DNA of 64,000 bases, from the NCBI GenBank assembly GCA_040222855.1, contig JAVKCD010000025.1, positions 558,001 through 622,000 on the forward strand, given 5' to 3'. The notes beneath the pieces are model-generated. The model worked only from the letters and a program-made list of their open reading frames with translations. It was not told the DNA's origin and searched no databases. Positions 40,888 to 49,582 of this stretch are shown one piece after another (the stretch's first letter is position 1; every line of letters begins with the position of its first letter). A program made the translations under genes and the position numbers. The DNA comes from Phycisphaeraceae bacterium. GTDB taxonomy: Bacteria; Planctomycetota; Phycisphaerae; Phycisphaerales; Phycisphaeraceae.

Positions 40888-42456
40888 ATGATGTTTCGGT
40901 TGCTGCCTGCTCTGCTAGCTCTGCTGGTTTCGCCGATGGTGGCGGCTGCCGGGACGATCGAGGTGTTTGGCCGGGTCGGCGATCTGATCCGGGTTGATCT
41001 CAAGGCGGCACGGGGTGGGACAAGCTTTGATCTTGGGTCGGTCATTGGCGGCGGGTTTGAGGTCCTGACTTCGGATGATGTGGAGGGACTGCCGTTTGCA
41101 CAGACCGGGCGTTTTTATGTCGTGCCGGGTGTTGTGAACACGCCAAGGCGGAGCACCGAGTCGATCCTTGACCGAGGGTTCCAGGGGACGGTGCAGGTTC
41201 CTGTAACGATTGATGGGCTAGCACAGGATGTCGCTGTCACGGTGCGGCCTGGGTTCACCTACGACGGTCCGCTGCGGATACCTAACGATGGATCGAGTGT
41301 GGCGGTCGCGGCGGCGCAGCAGCGGCTGAACTTTCTGGGCTATCAGAAGGCGGGTGGAGGGTCGCTGGTGGTGGACGGGCTGACTGGCGCGGCGACACAG
41401 TCGGCGGTCCGGCTGTTTCAGGCGGTGGTGACGGCTACCGGGGAAGTGAATCCCGGCGGGTTTAGTGGGAATCTGGATGCGGGGACTGTGGCTTATCTGA
41501 ATCTGGGCGGGACGCCGGAGTGGGTGAACCTGATTGACCCTGATCTGCCTTCAGCGGGTGGGCAGCGAGGCGGCGGATCGGTCGTGACGCATCCGAATGG
41601 GGTGCGGGGCAACTTCGACATCTGGACCAGCACGAGTGAGCGTTACGCGTCGAGTTGGACGATTGACACGGTGCTGGCGGCATCGGAAGCGATGCCGGGT
41701 CAGCACATCAACGCGATGACCATGCGGGACGGTGTGGGGTCGGTCTGCTGTCACAGCACGCACCAGGCGGGGCTGGATATCGATGTGCATATCCCGAGCT
41801 CGGTGTGGAACTACGGCAACGGGTCGCTGTCGGCAGATGAGCTGGAGGCGGTCGCGATCATGCGGGCGTTTTATGAGAACACGCCTTCGGGGGCGCGGGT
41901 CTGGCGGATCATTGTAAGCAACAACGACGTCCGGGAGGAGTTCAACAGGCAAACGGGGACGTCGGTCGCGGTCGGTGATTCCTCGGGCGTGCACCTGAAT
42001 CACCTGCATATTGACCTGCAGCGGACGCGGCCGGCGTCGGGGCCTTCGGTGGCTGACGGCGATCTCGACCTGGATGACGTGCTCACTGTGGCGGATATCG
42101 ACCTACTGGGATCGAATCTGGGCGGGGACCCGTTCTATTTTGATCTCACAGGCGATGGTGTCGTCGATGGCGACGATCTGGATGAGCTGGTGTGGAACGA
42201 GTTCGGTACGGTCTACGGGGACGCGAATCTCGATGGCGGGGTTGATCTCATCGACCTGTCGTCGCTGGCTGGTGGGTTCGGGCTAGCGGATCTTGGTTGG
42301 GGCGGGGGTGATTTCAACGCCGATGGGATGACGGACCTGATTGACCTGTCGCTGCTGGCCGGGAACTTTGGCGGGGGACAAGGGGTGCCAGAGCCCGTTG
42401 GCCAGTTGGCCTTTGTGCTGGCTACGACGATGCTAAGAAGAAAGCCGCGGTGTTAA
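40888..42456 (+). CDS. Secreted murein-endopeptidase-like protein with peptidoglycan-binding, dockerin-like and PEP-CTERM parts
   Basis: The order of parts in this 522-residue protein is: signal peptide (LLPALLALLVSPMVAAAG); unknown beta-rich region to about 130; a peptidoglycan-binding domain (AAQQRLNFLGYQKAGGGS, VDGLTGAATQSAVRLFQ, about 143-190); an LAS-type metallopeptidase core with THQAGLDIDVHI (H292, D299) and HLNHLHIDL (H372, H374), as in MepA/M15 enzymes; calcium-loop repeats (about 395-505: DLDLDDVLTVADIDLLGS, FDLTGDGVVDGDDLDELV, YGDANLDGGVDLIDLSSLA, GGDFNADGMTDLIDLSLLA); and a tail VPEPVGQLAFVLATTML with basic end. It probably cuts peptidoglycan cross-links or peptides outside the cytoplasm. 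Start ATG 40888 lies 25 bases after the aldehyde dehydrogenase stop. Confidence 0.82.
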   Translation: MMFRLLPALLALLVSPMVAAAGTIEVFGRVGDLIRVDLKAARGGTSFDLGSVIGGGFEVLTSDDVEGLPFAQTGRFYVVPGVVNTPRRSTESILDRGFQGTVQVPVTIDGLAQDVAVTVRPGFTYDGPLRIPNDGSSVAVAAAQQRLNFLGYQKAGGGSLVVDGLTGAATQSAVRLFQAVVTATGEVNPGGFSGNLDAGTVAYLNLGGTPEWVNLIDPDLPSAGGQRGGGSVVTHPNGVRGNFDIWTSTSERYASSWTIDTVLAASEAMPGQHINAMTMRDGVGSVCCHSTHQAGLDIDVHIPSSVWNYGNGSLSADELEAVAIMRAFYENTPSGARVWRIIVSNNDVREEFNRQTGTSVAVGDSSGVHLNHLHIDLQRTRPASGPSVADGDLDLDDVLTVADIDLLGSNLGGDPFYFDLTGDGVVDGDDLDELVWNEFGTVYGDANLDGGVDLIDLSSLAGGFGLADLGWGGGDFNADGMTDLIDLSLLAGNFGGGQGVPEPVGQLAFVLATTMLRRKPRC

Positions 42457-42466
42457 ACCGCGGCTT
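42442..42466. terminator. Hairpin overlapping the stop of the endopeptidase-like gene
   Basis: AAGCCGCGGT (42442-42451) pairs with ACCGCGGCTT (42457-42466). The plus side has no T-run; the minus side continues TTCTTCTT, so it may mainly terminate the amidase gene (ending at 42532) coming from the right. Confidence 0.6.
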
Positions 42467-42531
42467 ACAAGGTTTGGGTTGATGGGGTTCCTCACGCAGC
42501 ACGCCAGAGGTGTGCCATGTGCCACCCGGAA

Positions 42532-43542
42532 TCAGAATGGCATGCCGTCGAGTTCCTTCTTGGCACCCTCGACGACACGGTCCCAGTCGAACGCGGGGCC
42601 GGGGTCCTGCTTGACCTCGGTGAGGTGGTAGTGGCCGATGAGGCCGCGGAAGTTTTCCTGTTCTTCCATGGGCATCACGACCATAAGCGGGTCGCCGTTG
42701 GGGTCGGTGGGGTACTGAAGTTCGATGAGGGGGAAGACCTTGTGGAGGGCAGCGGTGAGTTTGATGAGGGAGTCATACTGCTCGGGCGTGAGGTCGTACT
42801 GGTAACGGGTTTCGTTCTGGACCGGGCCTTCGATCATGTGCTGGCGGATGGGGTAGCCGACGAAGTTCTTGGTGAGGACCCCGCCATCGCCGAGGGATTC
42901 GGGGACGGTGATGCGAACACGGCCTTTGTCATCGCGGGCGTACCAGCGGTCGAAGACCGGATCGTTGGGGTCGCGGTAGGCGCCCATGTTGGCGATCTCG
43001 ATGCCGATGGAGCGGGAGTTGGCGTGACCGGCGTGCCAGGCGCGTTCTTTGAGGTCGAGGGTCTGGTAGATGGTGCCGTCGATGTCGAGCATGAAGTGAA
43101 CCGAGAGCGTGCGCATGTCATGGAGCACTTTGAAGCACTGCTGGGAGGTCCCACAGACGTCGTAGTGGATGACGAACTGATCCACGGTGCGCTGGAGCAG
43201 GGGGAGGTCCCAGCCGCCGCCTCGGATCTGTTCGAGGGTCTCGGCGGGCCAGTCGCCTTTGTGGCGGAGGTTGAAGCGGTTGGGCTCGCGGACGAACTCC
43301 TTGGAGGCGTCCCAGTGGGATTCTTCCCAGGCGGAGAAGCGTCGTTCGACGCGGTAGGCGTCGTAGCCGTTGGGGTCGGTCCAGAGGACGACAGGTGCTC
43401 CGGTGTGGAAATACTGGCCAGCGGCAACGATCTCGTCGCCTTGGCGTTCGAAGGCGCTGGTGCCGGGGGTGGCGGAGCAGCCGGTCATCAGGAGGATGCC
43501 TGTGAGGATGGGCAAGAGGGCGAGTCGGGCAAAGAGGGGCAT
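42532..43542 (-). CDS. N-acetylmuramoyl-L-alanine amidase (amidase_2/AmiD type), lipoprotein
   Basis: A lipoprotein signal (LLPILTGILLMTGC) leads into an amidase_2 domain. Zinc-ligand regions are QFVIHYDVCGTSQQCFKVLH, ERAWHAGHANSRSIGIEIAN and IGHYHLTEVKQDPGPAFDWD, the last with the usual H...K-x-D-P-G-x-x-F-x-W pattern. The enzyme should cut the bond between N-acetylmuramic acid and L-alanine in peptidoglycan or its fragments, anchored at a membrane in the periplasm. The 336-residue length includes inserts (for example around GAYRDPNDPVFDRWY). It sits between the endopeptidase-like gene and the spmAB-dacB cluster, in a region rich in cell-wall enzymes. Confidence 0.9.
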   Translation of the reverse strand: MPLFARLALLPILTGILLMTGCSATPGTSAFERQGDEIVAAGQYFHTGAPVVLWTDPNGYDAYRVERRFSAWEESHWDASKEFVREPNRFNLRHKGDWPAETLEQIRGGGWDLPLLQRTVDQFVIHYDVCGTSQQCFKVLHDMRTLSVHFMLDIDGTIYQTLDLKERAWHAGHANSRSIGIEIANMGAYRDPNDPVFDRWYARDDKGRVRITVPESLGDGGVLTKNFVGYPIRQHMIEGPVQNETRYQYDLTPEQYDSLIKLTAALHKVFPLIELQYPTDPNGDPLMVVMPMEEQENFRGLIGHYHLTEVKQDPGPAFDWDRVVEGAKKELDGMPF

Positions 43543-43751
43543 AAAAAGGCTCCGGAGGGTGTCATGGCTAAAACCGAGCTGCCTGTGGCGAAGTTTTTGG
43601 CCTGCGGCCGATGTAAGTCTTATACTAAAGTCTAGAAGATCGCGGAAGTCGATTAATCCCTAATGATGATGTAGAGCCGTCTCGTGGCCTGCGGGTTTTG
43701 TGGTTCTGGGTCGGGCTTCCGTGAGTCAAACCAAAATTGAGGACAGATTCT

Positions 43752-44798
43752 ATGAGACTGAGTAAGACCCTAAACAGTGCATTTACGCTGATTGAGTTGC
43801 TGGTGGTGATTTCGATCATCGCGCTGCTGATCGGGATCCTGCTGCCGGCCCTGGGGGCGGCGCGGAACACGGCGCGGAATGTGGCATGTTTGTCGAACAT
43901 TCGGCAGTTGGCGATAGCGAACTACTCGTACGCTACAGACAATGCTGGCTTCTATGTCCGACATGCCGAAAGCATGACTGCCAGTCCATTTTCCATGCGA
44001 CTTGGGAATACTACTGAGTACTGGTGGTCATCAAAGCTAGTCTTGGGCAGCTACATGCCTGGACCTGCAACTTTTACTTGCCCAAGCTTCGAGACTTCAC
44101 ACTCGGAACTGCTTGAAGCGGGTATTGATCGGACCGGTAGTTCCTCGGATGCTAACCACCCCGGGAACAGCCGATGGAACACGGTGCATTACGGTGCCAA
44201 TGCTTTTTTCCTGACCAATAGCTTCTGGTTCGGCAAGCTTGGCACCGGCTTCACCATCCCAGGCATTAGCGTTAGTCAAATGGATGCTCAATATCAACAG
44301 AACCAGAGCTTGAACGTAGTGACGTCAGAAGGGCCAATCAATACCGCCAATCTGGATTGGGTTCGTAATCCTACCGAGACGATTGCTTTTGCAGATTCAA
44401 AGGACAGGGCATTGGAGCTCTCTTCGTCCGGAGGCGGGTCGGGTCAGCGTGGCGGAGGTTCTTCGGCGGGTGGCTTGAACCAAGGCGGTGCGACACAGGG
44501 TGTTGGGTATCTGTATCCGGCTGGTGATGCCGCTGCTGGACAGGGAGGCTATGCACACGCCAGGCACAGCAATAGCATCAATGTTGCATGGGCGGATGGA
44601 CATGCAAGTCCGGTAGCTATCGATCCTGAGCCAGGACTGGATGTTCCTGATGACCCTTACGACCTGAACGAACTGACCTCAATTCGTGCAAGCGATATCG
44701 AGGGCGTTAGTGCTGGTGGCGGGCAACGTGGTGGCGGGACCACCAACAGTAACGTCCAGGGCGGTGCCTACCTCGACAACCCGTGGGATCTCTGGTAA
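43752..44798 (+). CDS. Prepilin-type N-terminal signal protein with H-X9-DG end (DUF1559-like)
   Basis: The N-terminus is a type IV prepilin/pseudopilin signal: AFTLIELLVVISIIALLIGI and LLPALGAARNTARN, with Ala instead of Gly before the cut. The C-terminal part has HSNSINVAWADG, an H-X9-DG motif typical of the planctomycete DUF1559 family. The body holds short G-Q-R-G-G-G runs (GGGSGQRGGGSS near residue 225 and GGGQRGGG near 335). Such proteins are probably assembled by a type II secretion or pilus-like machine. ATG 43752 is used, with GAGGA upstream. Base composition is lower in GC than its neighbours. Function unknown; the only secretin in the window is 11 kb away. Confidence 0.85.
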   Translation: MRLSKTLNSAFTLIELLVVISIIALLIGILLPALGAARNTARNVACLSNIRQLAIANYSYATDNAGFYVRHAESMTASPFSMRLGNTTEYWWSSKLVLGSYMPGPATFTCPSFETSHSELLEAGIDRTGSSSDANHPGNSRWNTVHYGANAFFLTNSFWFGKLGTGFTIPGISVSQMDAQYQQNQSLNVVTSEGPINTANLDWVRNPTETIAFADSKDRALELSSSGGGSGQRGGGSSAGGLNQGGATQGVGYLYPAGDAAAGQGGYAHARHSNSINVAWADGHASPVAIDPEPGLDVPDDPYDLNELTSIRASDIEGVSAGGGQRGGGTTNSNVQGGAYLDNPWDLW

Positions 44799-44802
44799 CT
44801 CT

Positions 44803-44850
44803 CCCTTCCACGCTGGCGCGGTTTGATCTCGCTTAGGCTGGCGTGAAGGG
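44803..44850 (+). promoter_or_regulatory. Imperfect hairpin covering the spmA ribosome site
   Basis: CCCTTCCACGC (44803-44813) can pair, with one bulged C, with GCGTGAAGGG (44841-44850), which contains the GAAGGG ribosome site of spmA. No T-run follows. It could be a weak terminator of the prepilin gene or a translation control. Confidence 0.3.
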
Positions 44851-44858
44851 ATGATGGC

Positions 44859-45863
44859 ATGATGAACTGGATCTGGGCGGGGCTGCTGGTGGCGGCCCTG
44901 CTTTTTGCATTCGGCGCGGATTTTTCGGACATCACGAGTGATCGGTATCGGAACGGGGAGGCGGTGCCGGTCGAGCTTTCATACGAGGGGGCTCTGACGG
45001 AGACGTTTCGGCCGGTGGAGGTGACGATCCTACCCGGGGCGTTTGTGTCTCATTTCGGGATTGAGGATGTGGGTGCCGCGGAGGAGATCCAGCGTCTGCT
45101 GGGCGAGCCGTTGGCTGGGGAGATTCGGGAGACGTCGGATGGCGTCGTGGAGCTGGTGCTGCCTGGGGACACGGTGTTGCCGGAGCCGCTGGCGACGATT
45201 GTGGGGATCGAATCGAATCAGCTGCGCAACGGCGGGATCGTGGCGAGGGTGACGGCGGATGGGAGGGGACTAGATTTCGAGTCCGTACGGCTGCTGAAGC
45301 TCAAGGGTCTGATGGCACGGGCCTTTGATGATGTGGAGTTCGCTGTGACCCTGTCTCTGGGGCTGATCGGGGTGTTGGCATTGTTCCTGGGGTTGCTGCG
45401 GATCGCTGAGAAGGCGGGGCTGATTGACCTGCTGGTGTGGTTCGTGCGGCCGGTGCTGGGTCCGTTGTTCCCGGAGATCCCGAAGGGGCATCCGGCGATG
45501 GGGATGATCGCGTTGAACCTGTCGGCGAACGTGCTGGGGCTGGGCAATGCTGCAACCCCGCTGGGGCTCAAGGCGATGAATGAGTTGCAGAAGCTCAACA
45601 GCACGAAGGACACGGCAACGAACAGTATGGTGATGCTGCTGGCGATGAACACCGCGAGCGTGCAGTTGATCCCGCCGGTGACGGTGATGGCGATCATGGG
45701 CGTGGTGGCGATCGACCTGTATCTGTCGATCCTGCTGGTGACGGGGTTGTCTCTGGTGTTTGCGATCACCCTGGCGAAGCTAACTGAGGGCTGGGGTTCA
45801 TTCGGGAGGACGAACCCGGCGAAGACGCCTGTGTCGGCTCCGACGGAAGGGGGTGGGGCATAA
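44859..45863 (+). CDS. spmA: SpmA-like nucleoside-recognition membrane protein with inserted ectodomain
   Basis: The membrane part matches spore maturation protein A: AVTLSLGLIGVLALFLGLLR, LDLLVWFVRPVLGPLFPEIP (as I-D-L-L...), GHPAMGMIALNLSANVLGLG, NAATPLGLKAMNELQKLNST and NSMVMLLAMNTASVQLIP. A first helix (MMNWIWAGLLVAALLFAFGA) is separated from the rest by about 130 residues with a beta-rich look (VPVELSYEGALTETFRPVEV, TILPGAFVSHFG, VVELVLPGDTVLPEPLATIV). Bacillus SpmA is about 196 residues, so this is an insertion outside the usual family. In B. subtilis, spmA and spmB act with dacB in spore core dehydration. It overlaps spmB by one base (TAATG). Confidence 0.85.
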   Translation: MMNWIWAGLLVAALLFAFGADFSDITSDRYRNGEAVPVELSYEGALTETFRPVEVTILPGAFVSHFGIEDVGAAEEIQRLLGEPLAGEIRETSDGVVELVLPGDTVLPEPLATIVGIESNQLRNGGIVARVTADGRGLDFESVRLLKLKGLMARAFDDVEFAVTLSLGLIGVLALFLGLLRIAEKAGLIDLLVWFVRPVLGPLFPEIPKGHPAMGMIALNLSANVLGLGNAATPLGLKAMNELQKLNSTKDTATNSMVMLLAMNTASVQLIPPVTVMAIMGVVAIDLYLSILLVTGLSLVFAITLAKLTEGWGSFGRTNPAKTPVSAPTEGGGA

Positions 45864-46405
45864 TGGACCTGCTGCGAGAGTACGCGACGGATTTCGGTGT
45901 CTTTGTGGTGCTGTTCATGATGGTGGGGTTCCCGGTGATCGGGATCCTGCGTGGCGTGAACGTGTACGAGGAGTTTGTGGAGGGCGCCAAGGAGGGGTTT
46001 AACATCGCGGTGATGATCATCCCGTACTTGGTGGCGATTCTGTTTGCGATCGGGTTGCTGCGGGAATCGGGTGGGCTCAGCGCGATCGCGGAGTTTCTGC
46101 GACCGGCGTTTGAGGTGCTGGGGATCCCGCCTGAGATCCTGCCGATGGCCGTGACGCGCCCGCTGACGGGTGGCGGGTCGGTCGGCGTGCTGGGTGATAT
46201 GGTCAACAACTACGGTGTTGATCACATCGTGACGAAGATCTCGGCGGTGATTTTTGGATCGACGGAGACGACGTTCTACATCATCGCGGTGTATTTCGGT
46301 GCTGTGGGGATCCGGAAGATCCGTCACGCGGCGCTGGTGGGGCTTTCGGCGGATGTGTTTGCCATCATCATGGCGATCTACATTGTGCAGTGGCTGAATG
46401 GTTGA
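45863..46405 (+). CDS. spmB: SpmB-like nucleoside-recognition membrane protein
   Basis: The 180-residue length is that of SpmB (178 in B. subtilis). Landmarks are VYEEFVEGAKEGFNIAVMII, PYLVAILFAIGLLRESGGLS, MAVTRPLTGGGSVGVLGDMV, FGSTETTFYIIAVYFGAVGI and KIRHAALVGLSADVFAIIMA. Membrane segments number about five. The start ATG at 45863 shares its A with the spmA stop, so the pair is translationally coupled. The DacB-type carboxypeptidase genes follow within 51 bases, which keeps the dac-spm association seen in spore formers, though nothing suggests sporulation here. Its transport or gating role is unproven. Confidence 0.92.
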   Translation: MDLLREYATDFGVFVVLFMMVGFPVIGILRGVNVYEEFVEGAKEGFNIAVMIIPYLVAILFAIGLLRESGGLSAIAEFLRPAFEVLGIPPEILPMAVTRPLTGGGSVGVLGDMVNNYGVDHIVTKISAVIFGSTETTFYIIAVYFGAVGIRKIRHAALVGLSADVFAIIMAIYIVQWLNG

Positions 46406-46456
46406 GTCTTGTATCCGATCGAGCATGGTCCCTGGTTGATATGGAGTTGATTCGTT

Positions 46457-48052
46457 ATGGCAGACGTTTCTCGGCGGCGTGACGTGATCACCTCGGGCTG
46501 GTGTCCGAGCCTTGTGGTGTTGTTGTTGGTGATGATGACCTGCCTCGCGGGTTGTCAGACGATGCTCGAACCGAGGCCGACGGCGGCGAGCAACCCCCCT
46601 GCTGTTACAGAGGCGTCTTATGGTGAGTTGTTGGGCTTGCGGCTGGATGAGGTGCTGAATCGGCTGGAGGAATCCGGGACGGTGGTGGGGGTGCGTGTGC
46701 TGGATGCGGAGACCGGGGACGAGTTGACTGCGAATGCGTGGGCGGACTACCCGCTCAAGCCGGCGTCGAACATGAAGCTGATCAGCACGGCGATCGCGCT
46801 GGAGGTGCTGGGGCCGGAGCACACGTTCAAGACGTATCTGGCGCGAGAGGGTGAAGACCTCTATGTGGTGGGGACGGGGGACCCGGCGGTGGCGGACCCG
46901 GCGATCGCAGAGGCTCGGGGCGAGGAGCTGCTGGCGGTGTTTGATCGGTGGGCTGATGCGCTCAAGGCAGCGGGGATCACGGAGGTCAGCGGAGGGATCG
47001 TGGTGGATGAGTCGGCATACGAGAGCTTTCATACGCATCCGAGCTGGTGGCCGGAGGACCTGCTGTATTACTACGGGGCCCCGGTGTCGGCGCTGAATCT
47101 CAATGACAACTGTGTGGACATCACGGCAGAGGTGACTTCCGCTGGCCGGCCGGTGAAGGTGTCGCTGGTGCCAGCGACGCAGTCGGTCGAGGTGGTCAAC
47201 CGGATGACGACGGACGATGGCGTGGAGCCTCACGAGCAAGCATCGGTGTACAAGGTGTCGGGCAAGAACACCTATGTGCTGACGGGCGAGTTGAAGGACG
47301 GACCGATGACGGCGAGTTTGCCGGTGTCGGACGCGGCGATGTTTTTTGGCGATGCGCTGCGGACGGCGTTACTGGAACGGGGGATTGTCGTGACCGGCGG
47401 GGTCCGGAAGGGAGTCTGGCCCGGAGAGGCGGGGATCGATGGGGACGAGCGGGTCGTGGCGGTGCACGAATCGACCATGGACGAGGTGCTCAAGCGGACC
47501 AACAAGCCGAGTATGAACCTGTTTGCCGATGCGCTGATGAAGGCGGCCGGTCTGGCGCATCAGCGGGCGAATGACCGGCCGTATCCGGGGTCGTGGCTCT
47601 CGGGGCGACGGGCCGTGGAGGCCTGGTTTGAGGAGGAGGGCATCGAGTCGATCGGGCTGGTGATCGCGGACGGATCGGGGTTGTCTCACAACAACCGGGT
47701 GACGGCGCGGATGATCTCGGACATGCTCCTGGTGATGCACCGGCACGAGGATGCGGCGATGTTCAAGGATTCGCTGACGATCGCTGGAGTGGACGGGACG
47801 CTGCGGCGGCGGATGACGGATATCGCTGGAGCGATGCGGGGCAAGACGGGGACGATCACCGGCGCGAGTGCGCTGTCGGGTTATGTGACGACCGAGGATG
47901 GACGTGAGCTGATCTTCTCGATCATCCACAACCGGAACCCGAGTTCGCGGGCGGCGCGGGCGCTACAGGATGAGGCGGTGCGGGTGATGTACTACGGGGC
48001 GGACTGGTCGCCGGAGCCTGCGGCTGCGGCTGCGGCTGCGGCTGCGGAGTAA
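46457..48052 (+). CDS. dacB: D-alanyl-D-alanine carboxypeptidase/endopeptidase, PBP4 (S13) family, copy 1
   Basis: The 531-residue protein has a lipoprotein signal (LLLVMMTCLAGC) and the S13 motifs: S104-x-x-K107 (YPLKPASNMKLISTAIAL), the S-x-N site in ADGSGLSHNNRVTARMIS, and the K-T-G in AMRGKTGTITGASALSGYV. The inserted domain between the first two motifs (about 125-350) is typical of PBP4. It removes the last D-Ala from, or cuts cross-links in, peptidoglycan. The C-terminus ends in an AAAAAE run. It follows spmB by 51 bases and is probably in the same operon, with a second copy 29 bases further. Confidence 0.94.
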   Translation: MADVSRRRDVITSGWCPSLVVLLLVMMTCLAGCQTMLEPRPTAASNPPAVTEASYGELLGLRLDEVLNRLEESGTVVGVRVLDAETGDELTANAWADYPLKPASNMKLISTAIALEVLGPEHTFKTYLAREGEDLYVVGTGDPAVADPAIAEARGEELLAVFDRWADALKAAGITEVSGGIVVDESAYESFHTHPSWWPEDLLYYYGAPVSALNLNDNCVDITAEVTSAGRPVKVSLVPATQSVEVVNRMTTDDGVEPHEQASVYKVSGKNTYVLTGELKDGPMTASLPVSDAAMFFGDALRTALLERGIVVTGGVRKGVWPGEAGIDGDERVVAVHESTMDEVLKRTNKPSMNLFADALMKAAGLAHQRANDRPYPGSWLSGRRAVEAWFEEEGIESIGLVIADGSGLSHNNRVTARMISDMLLVMHRHEDAAMFKDSLTIAGVDGTLRRRMTDIAGAMRGKTGTITGASALSGYVTTEDGRELIFSIIHNRNPSSRAARALQDEAVRVMYYGADWSPEPAAAAAAAAAE

Positions 48053-48081
48053 ATTGTTGTTGACTGATTGAGGATTGATGC

Positions 48082-49518
48082 ATGAGGCGTTTTGCGAGCT
48101 GTCTGGCTGTGGTCTGGTTGTTGTTTGTCGCCGGTGCCTGCTGGGCAACGGTGGCGGAGCTAGGGGAGCGGGTCGGTGCCATCCTGAATCAAGTCGATCA
48201 GGAAGGTTTGGTGGTGGCGGCACGGGTGGTGGACCTGGAGACTGGCGCGGTCATCTTCGAGCAGAATGCGGATCAGCCCGTGAAGCCGGCGTCGAACCTG
48301 AAGCTGCTGGTCACGGCGGCGGCGCTGGACAAGCTGGGGCCGGAGGCGACGCTGGATACTTATCTGTATCTGGCGGGTGATGATCTGGTGGTGGTGGGGA
48401 CGGGTGATCCGGCGTTCGGGGACCTGACGATCATGCAGGATCAGGGGCGGACGATGCTGGCGGGGTTTGATGACTGGGCGGAGGCGCTCAAGGCGAGGGG
48501 AATCACGGAGATCAAGGGTGACCTGCGTTACTACGACGGGGCGCTCGGTGATGAGTGGATCAGTCCGACATGGAGCCGTGGAAACCTGGTGCATTGGTAC
48601 GGGGCTCCGTCGGCGGGGTTGAACCTGAACAACAACTGTATTGACATCGTGGTGGAGCCGATCGAGGGAAGTGATGGGGTGGGCCGGGTGAGCTATCTGC
48701 CCGAGGCGGCGATGATCCGGGTGGAGAATCGGACGGGTGGTGAAGGATCACTTCGGGTGGACAAGACGCCTGGGAAGCACGAGTACATCGTGACGGGGAA
48801 GGTGGAGCGAACGCGGACGTTTTACAAGCCGGTGGATGATCCGGGGCGGTTTTTTGCGGAGGCGCTCAGGGCGCATCTGGAGCGGCGGGGGATTGAGATC
48901 AATGGAGAGATTATTTGGCAGCCGAACGCAGAACGATCGGCTGAAGCCGTGCTGGTTGTGGCCCATGAGACCCCCCTGCTGCCCGTGCTCAAGCGAGTGA
49001 ACAGCAACAGCCAGAACATGATGGCGGATGCACTGATGCGCATGGCGTTTCCGGCCAGAGCAATCAATCAGAATGATGAGATTGTGGAAGACTGGGAGCT
49101 TTCCGGGCTTCAAGTCCTAGGCCAACTTCAGGAGATAAGAACGCTGGTGCATGATGCCCGTGTTTTGGATGGCTCTGGCTTGTCTCACGACAACCGCGTC
49201 ACGACGCTCCTGCTGTCTGGACTTTTGGTTTTGATGTCTTCCCACGAATATGCAGCGACCTACTACGACTCCCTCGCCATCGCCGGCGAGCGGGGATCGC
49301 TGCGGAATCGGATGAAGGAGGTGGCCGGGAAGGTCCGAGGAAAGACGGGAACGATCTCGGGGGTGCGGGCGAGCAGCGGGTATATCGAGACAGAGGAGGG
49401 TCGGAAGGTTGTTTATTCGCTGATCTATAACGAGGTCGCTGGCGGGAATGCAGGGAAGGTGCTGGCGGCGATGGACGAGGCCTGCGTGACGGTCCAGCAG
49501 TGGGATGATTGGGATTAG
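48082..49518 (+). CDS. dacB: D-alanyl-D-alanine carboxypeptidase/endopeptidase, PBP4 (S13) family, copy 2
   Basis: This 478-residue protein is a paralog of its left neighbour. It has a cleavable signal peptide (LAVVWLLFVAGACWA) rather than a lipobox. The serine site is S71-x-x-K74 (QPVKPASNLKLLVTAAAL), S-x-N is in LDGSGLSHDNRVTTLLLSG, and K-T-G in KVRGKTGTISGVRASSGYI. GEDDLVVVGTGDPA-type and WYGAPSAGLNLNNNCIDIVV blocks match copy 1. Around 49060-49260 the codon use is less GC-rich than the rest, suggesting a patch with a separate history. GAGG lies eight bases before ATG 48082. The pair probably gives one membrane-anchored and one soluble enzyme. Confidence 0.93.
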   Translation: MRRFASCLAVVWLLFVAGACWATVAELGERVGAILNQVDQEGLVVAARVVDLETGAVIFEQNADQPVKPASNLKLLVTAAALDKLGPEATLDTYLYLAGDDLVVVGTGDPAFGDLTIMQDQGRTMLAGFDDWAEALKARGITEIKGDLRYYDGALGDEWISPTWSRGNLVHWYGAPSAGLNLNNNCIDIVVEPIEGSDGVGRVSYLPEAAMIRVENRTGGEGSLRVDKTPGKHEYIVTGKVERTRTFYKPVDDPGRFFAEALRAHLERRGIEINGEIIWQPNAERSAEAVLVVAHETPLLPVLKRVNSNSQNMMADALMRMAFPARAINQNDEIVEDWELSGLQVLGQLQEIRTLVHDARVLDGSGLSHDNRVTTLLLSGLLVLMSSHEYAATYYDSLAIAGERGSLRNRMKEVAGKVRGKTGTISGVRASSGYIETEEGRKVVYSLIYNEVAGGNAGKVLAAMDEACVTVQQWDDWD

Positions 49519-49582
49519 TTGAGTTTCTGAGTCGAGGGCTCGCCGTGCTTGACCTCGGCCGCCCAGCGACTTCGATCGTTAC

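Noticed and set aside
45218-47239. A 673-codon minus-strand frame opposite spmAB and dacB
   Set aside because: It spans three well-supported genes on the other strand and is made of Arg, His, Pro and Gln runs.
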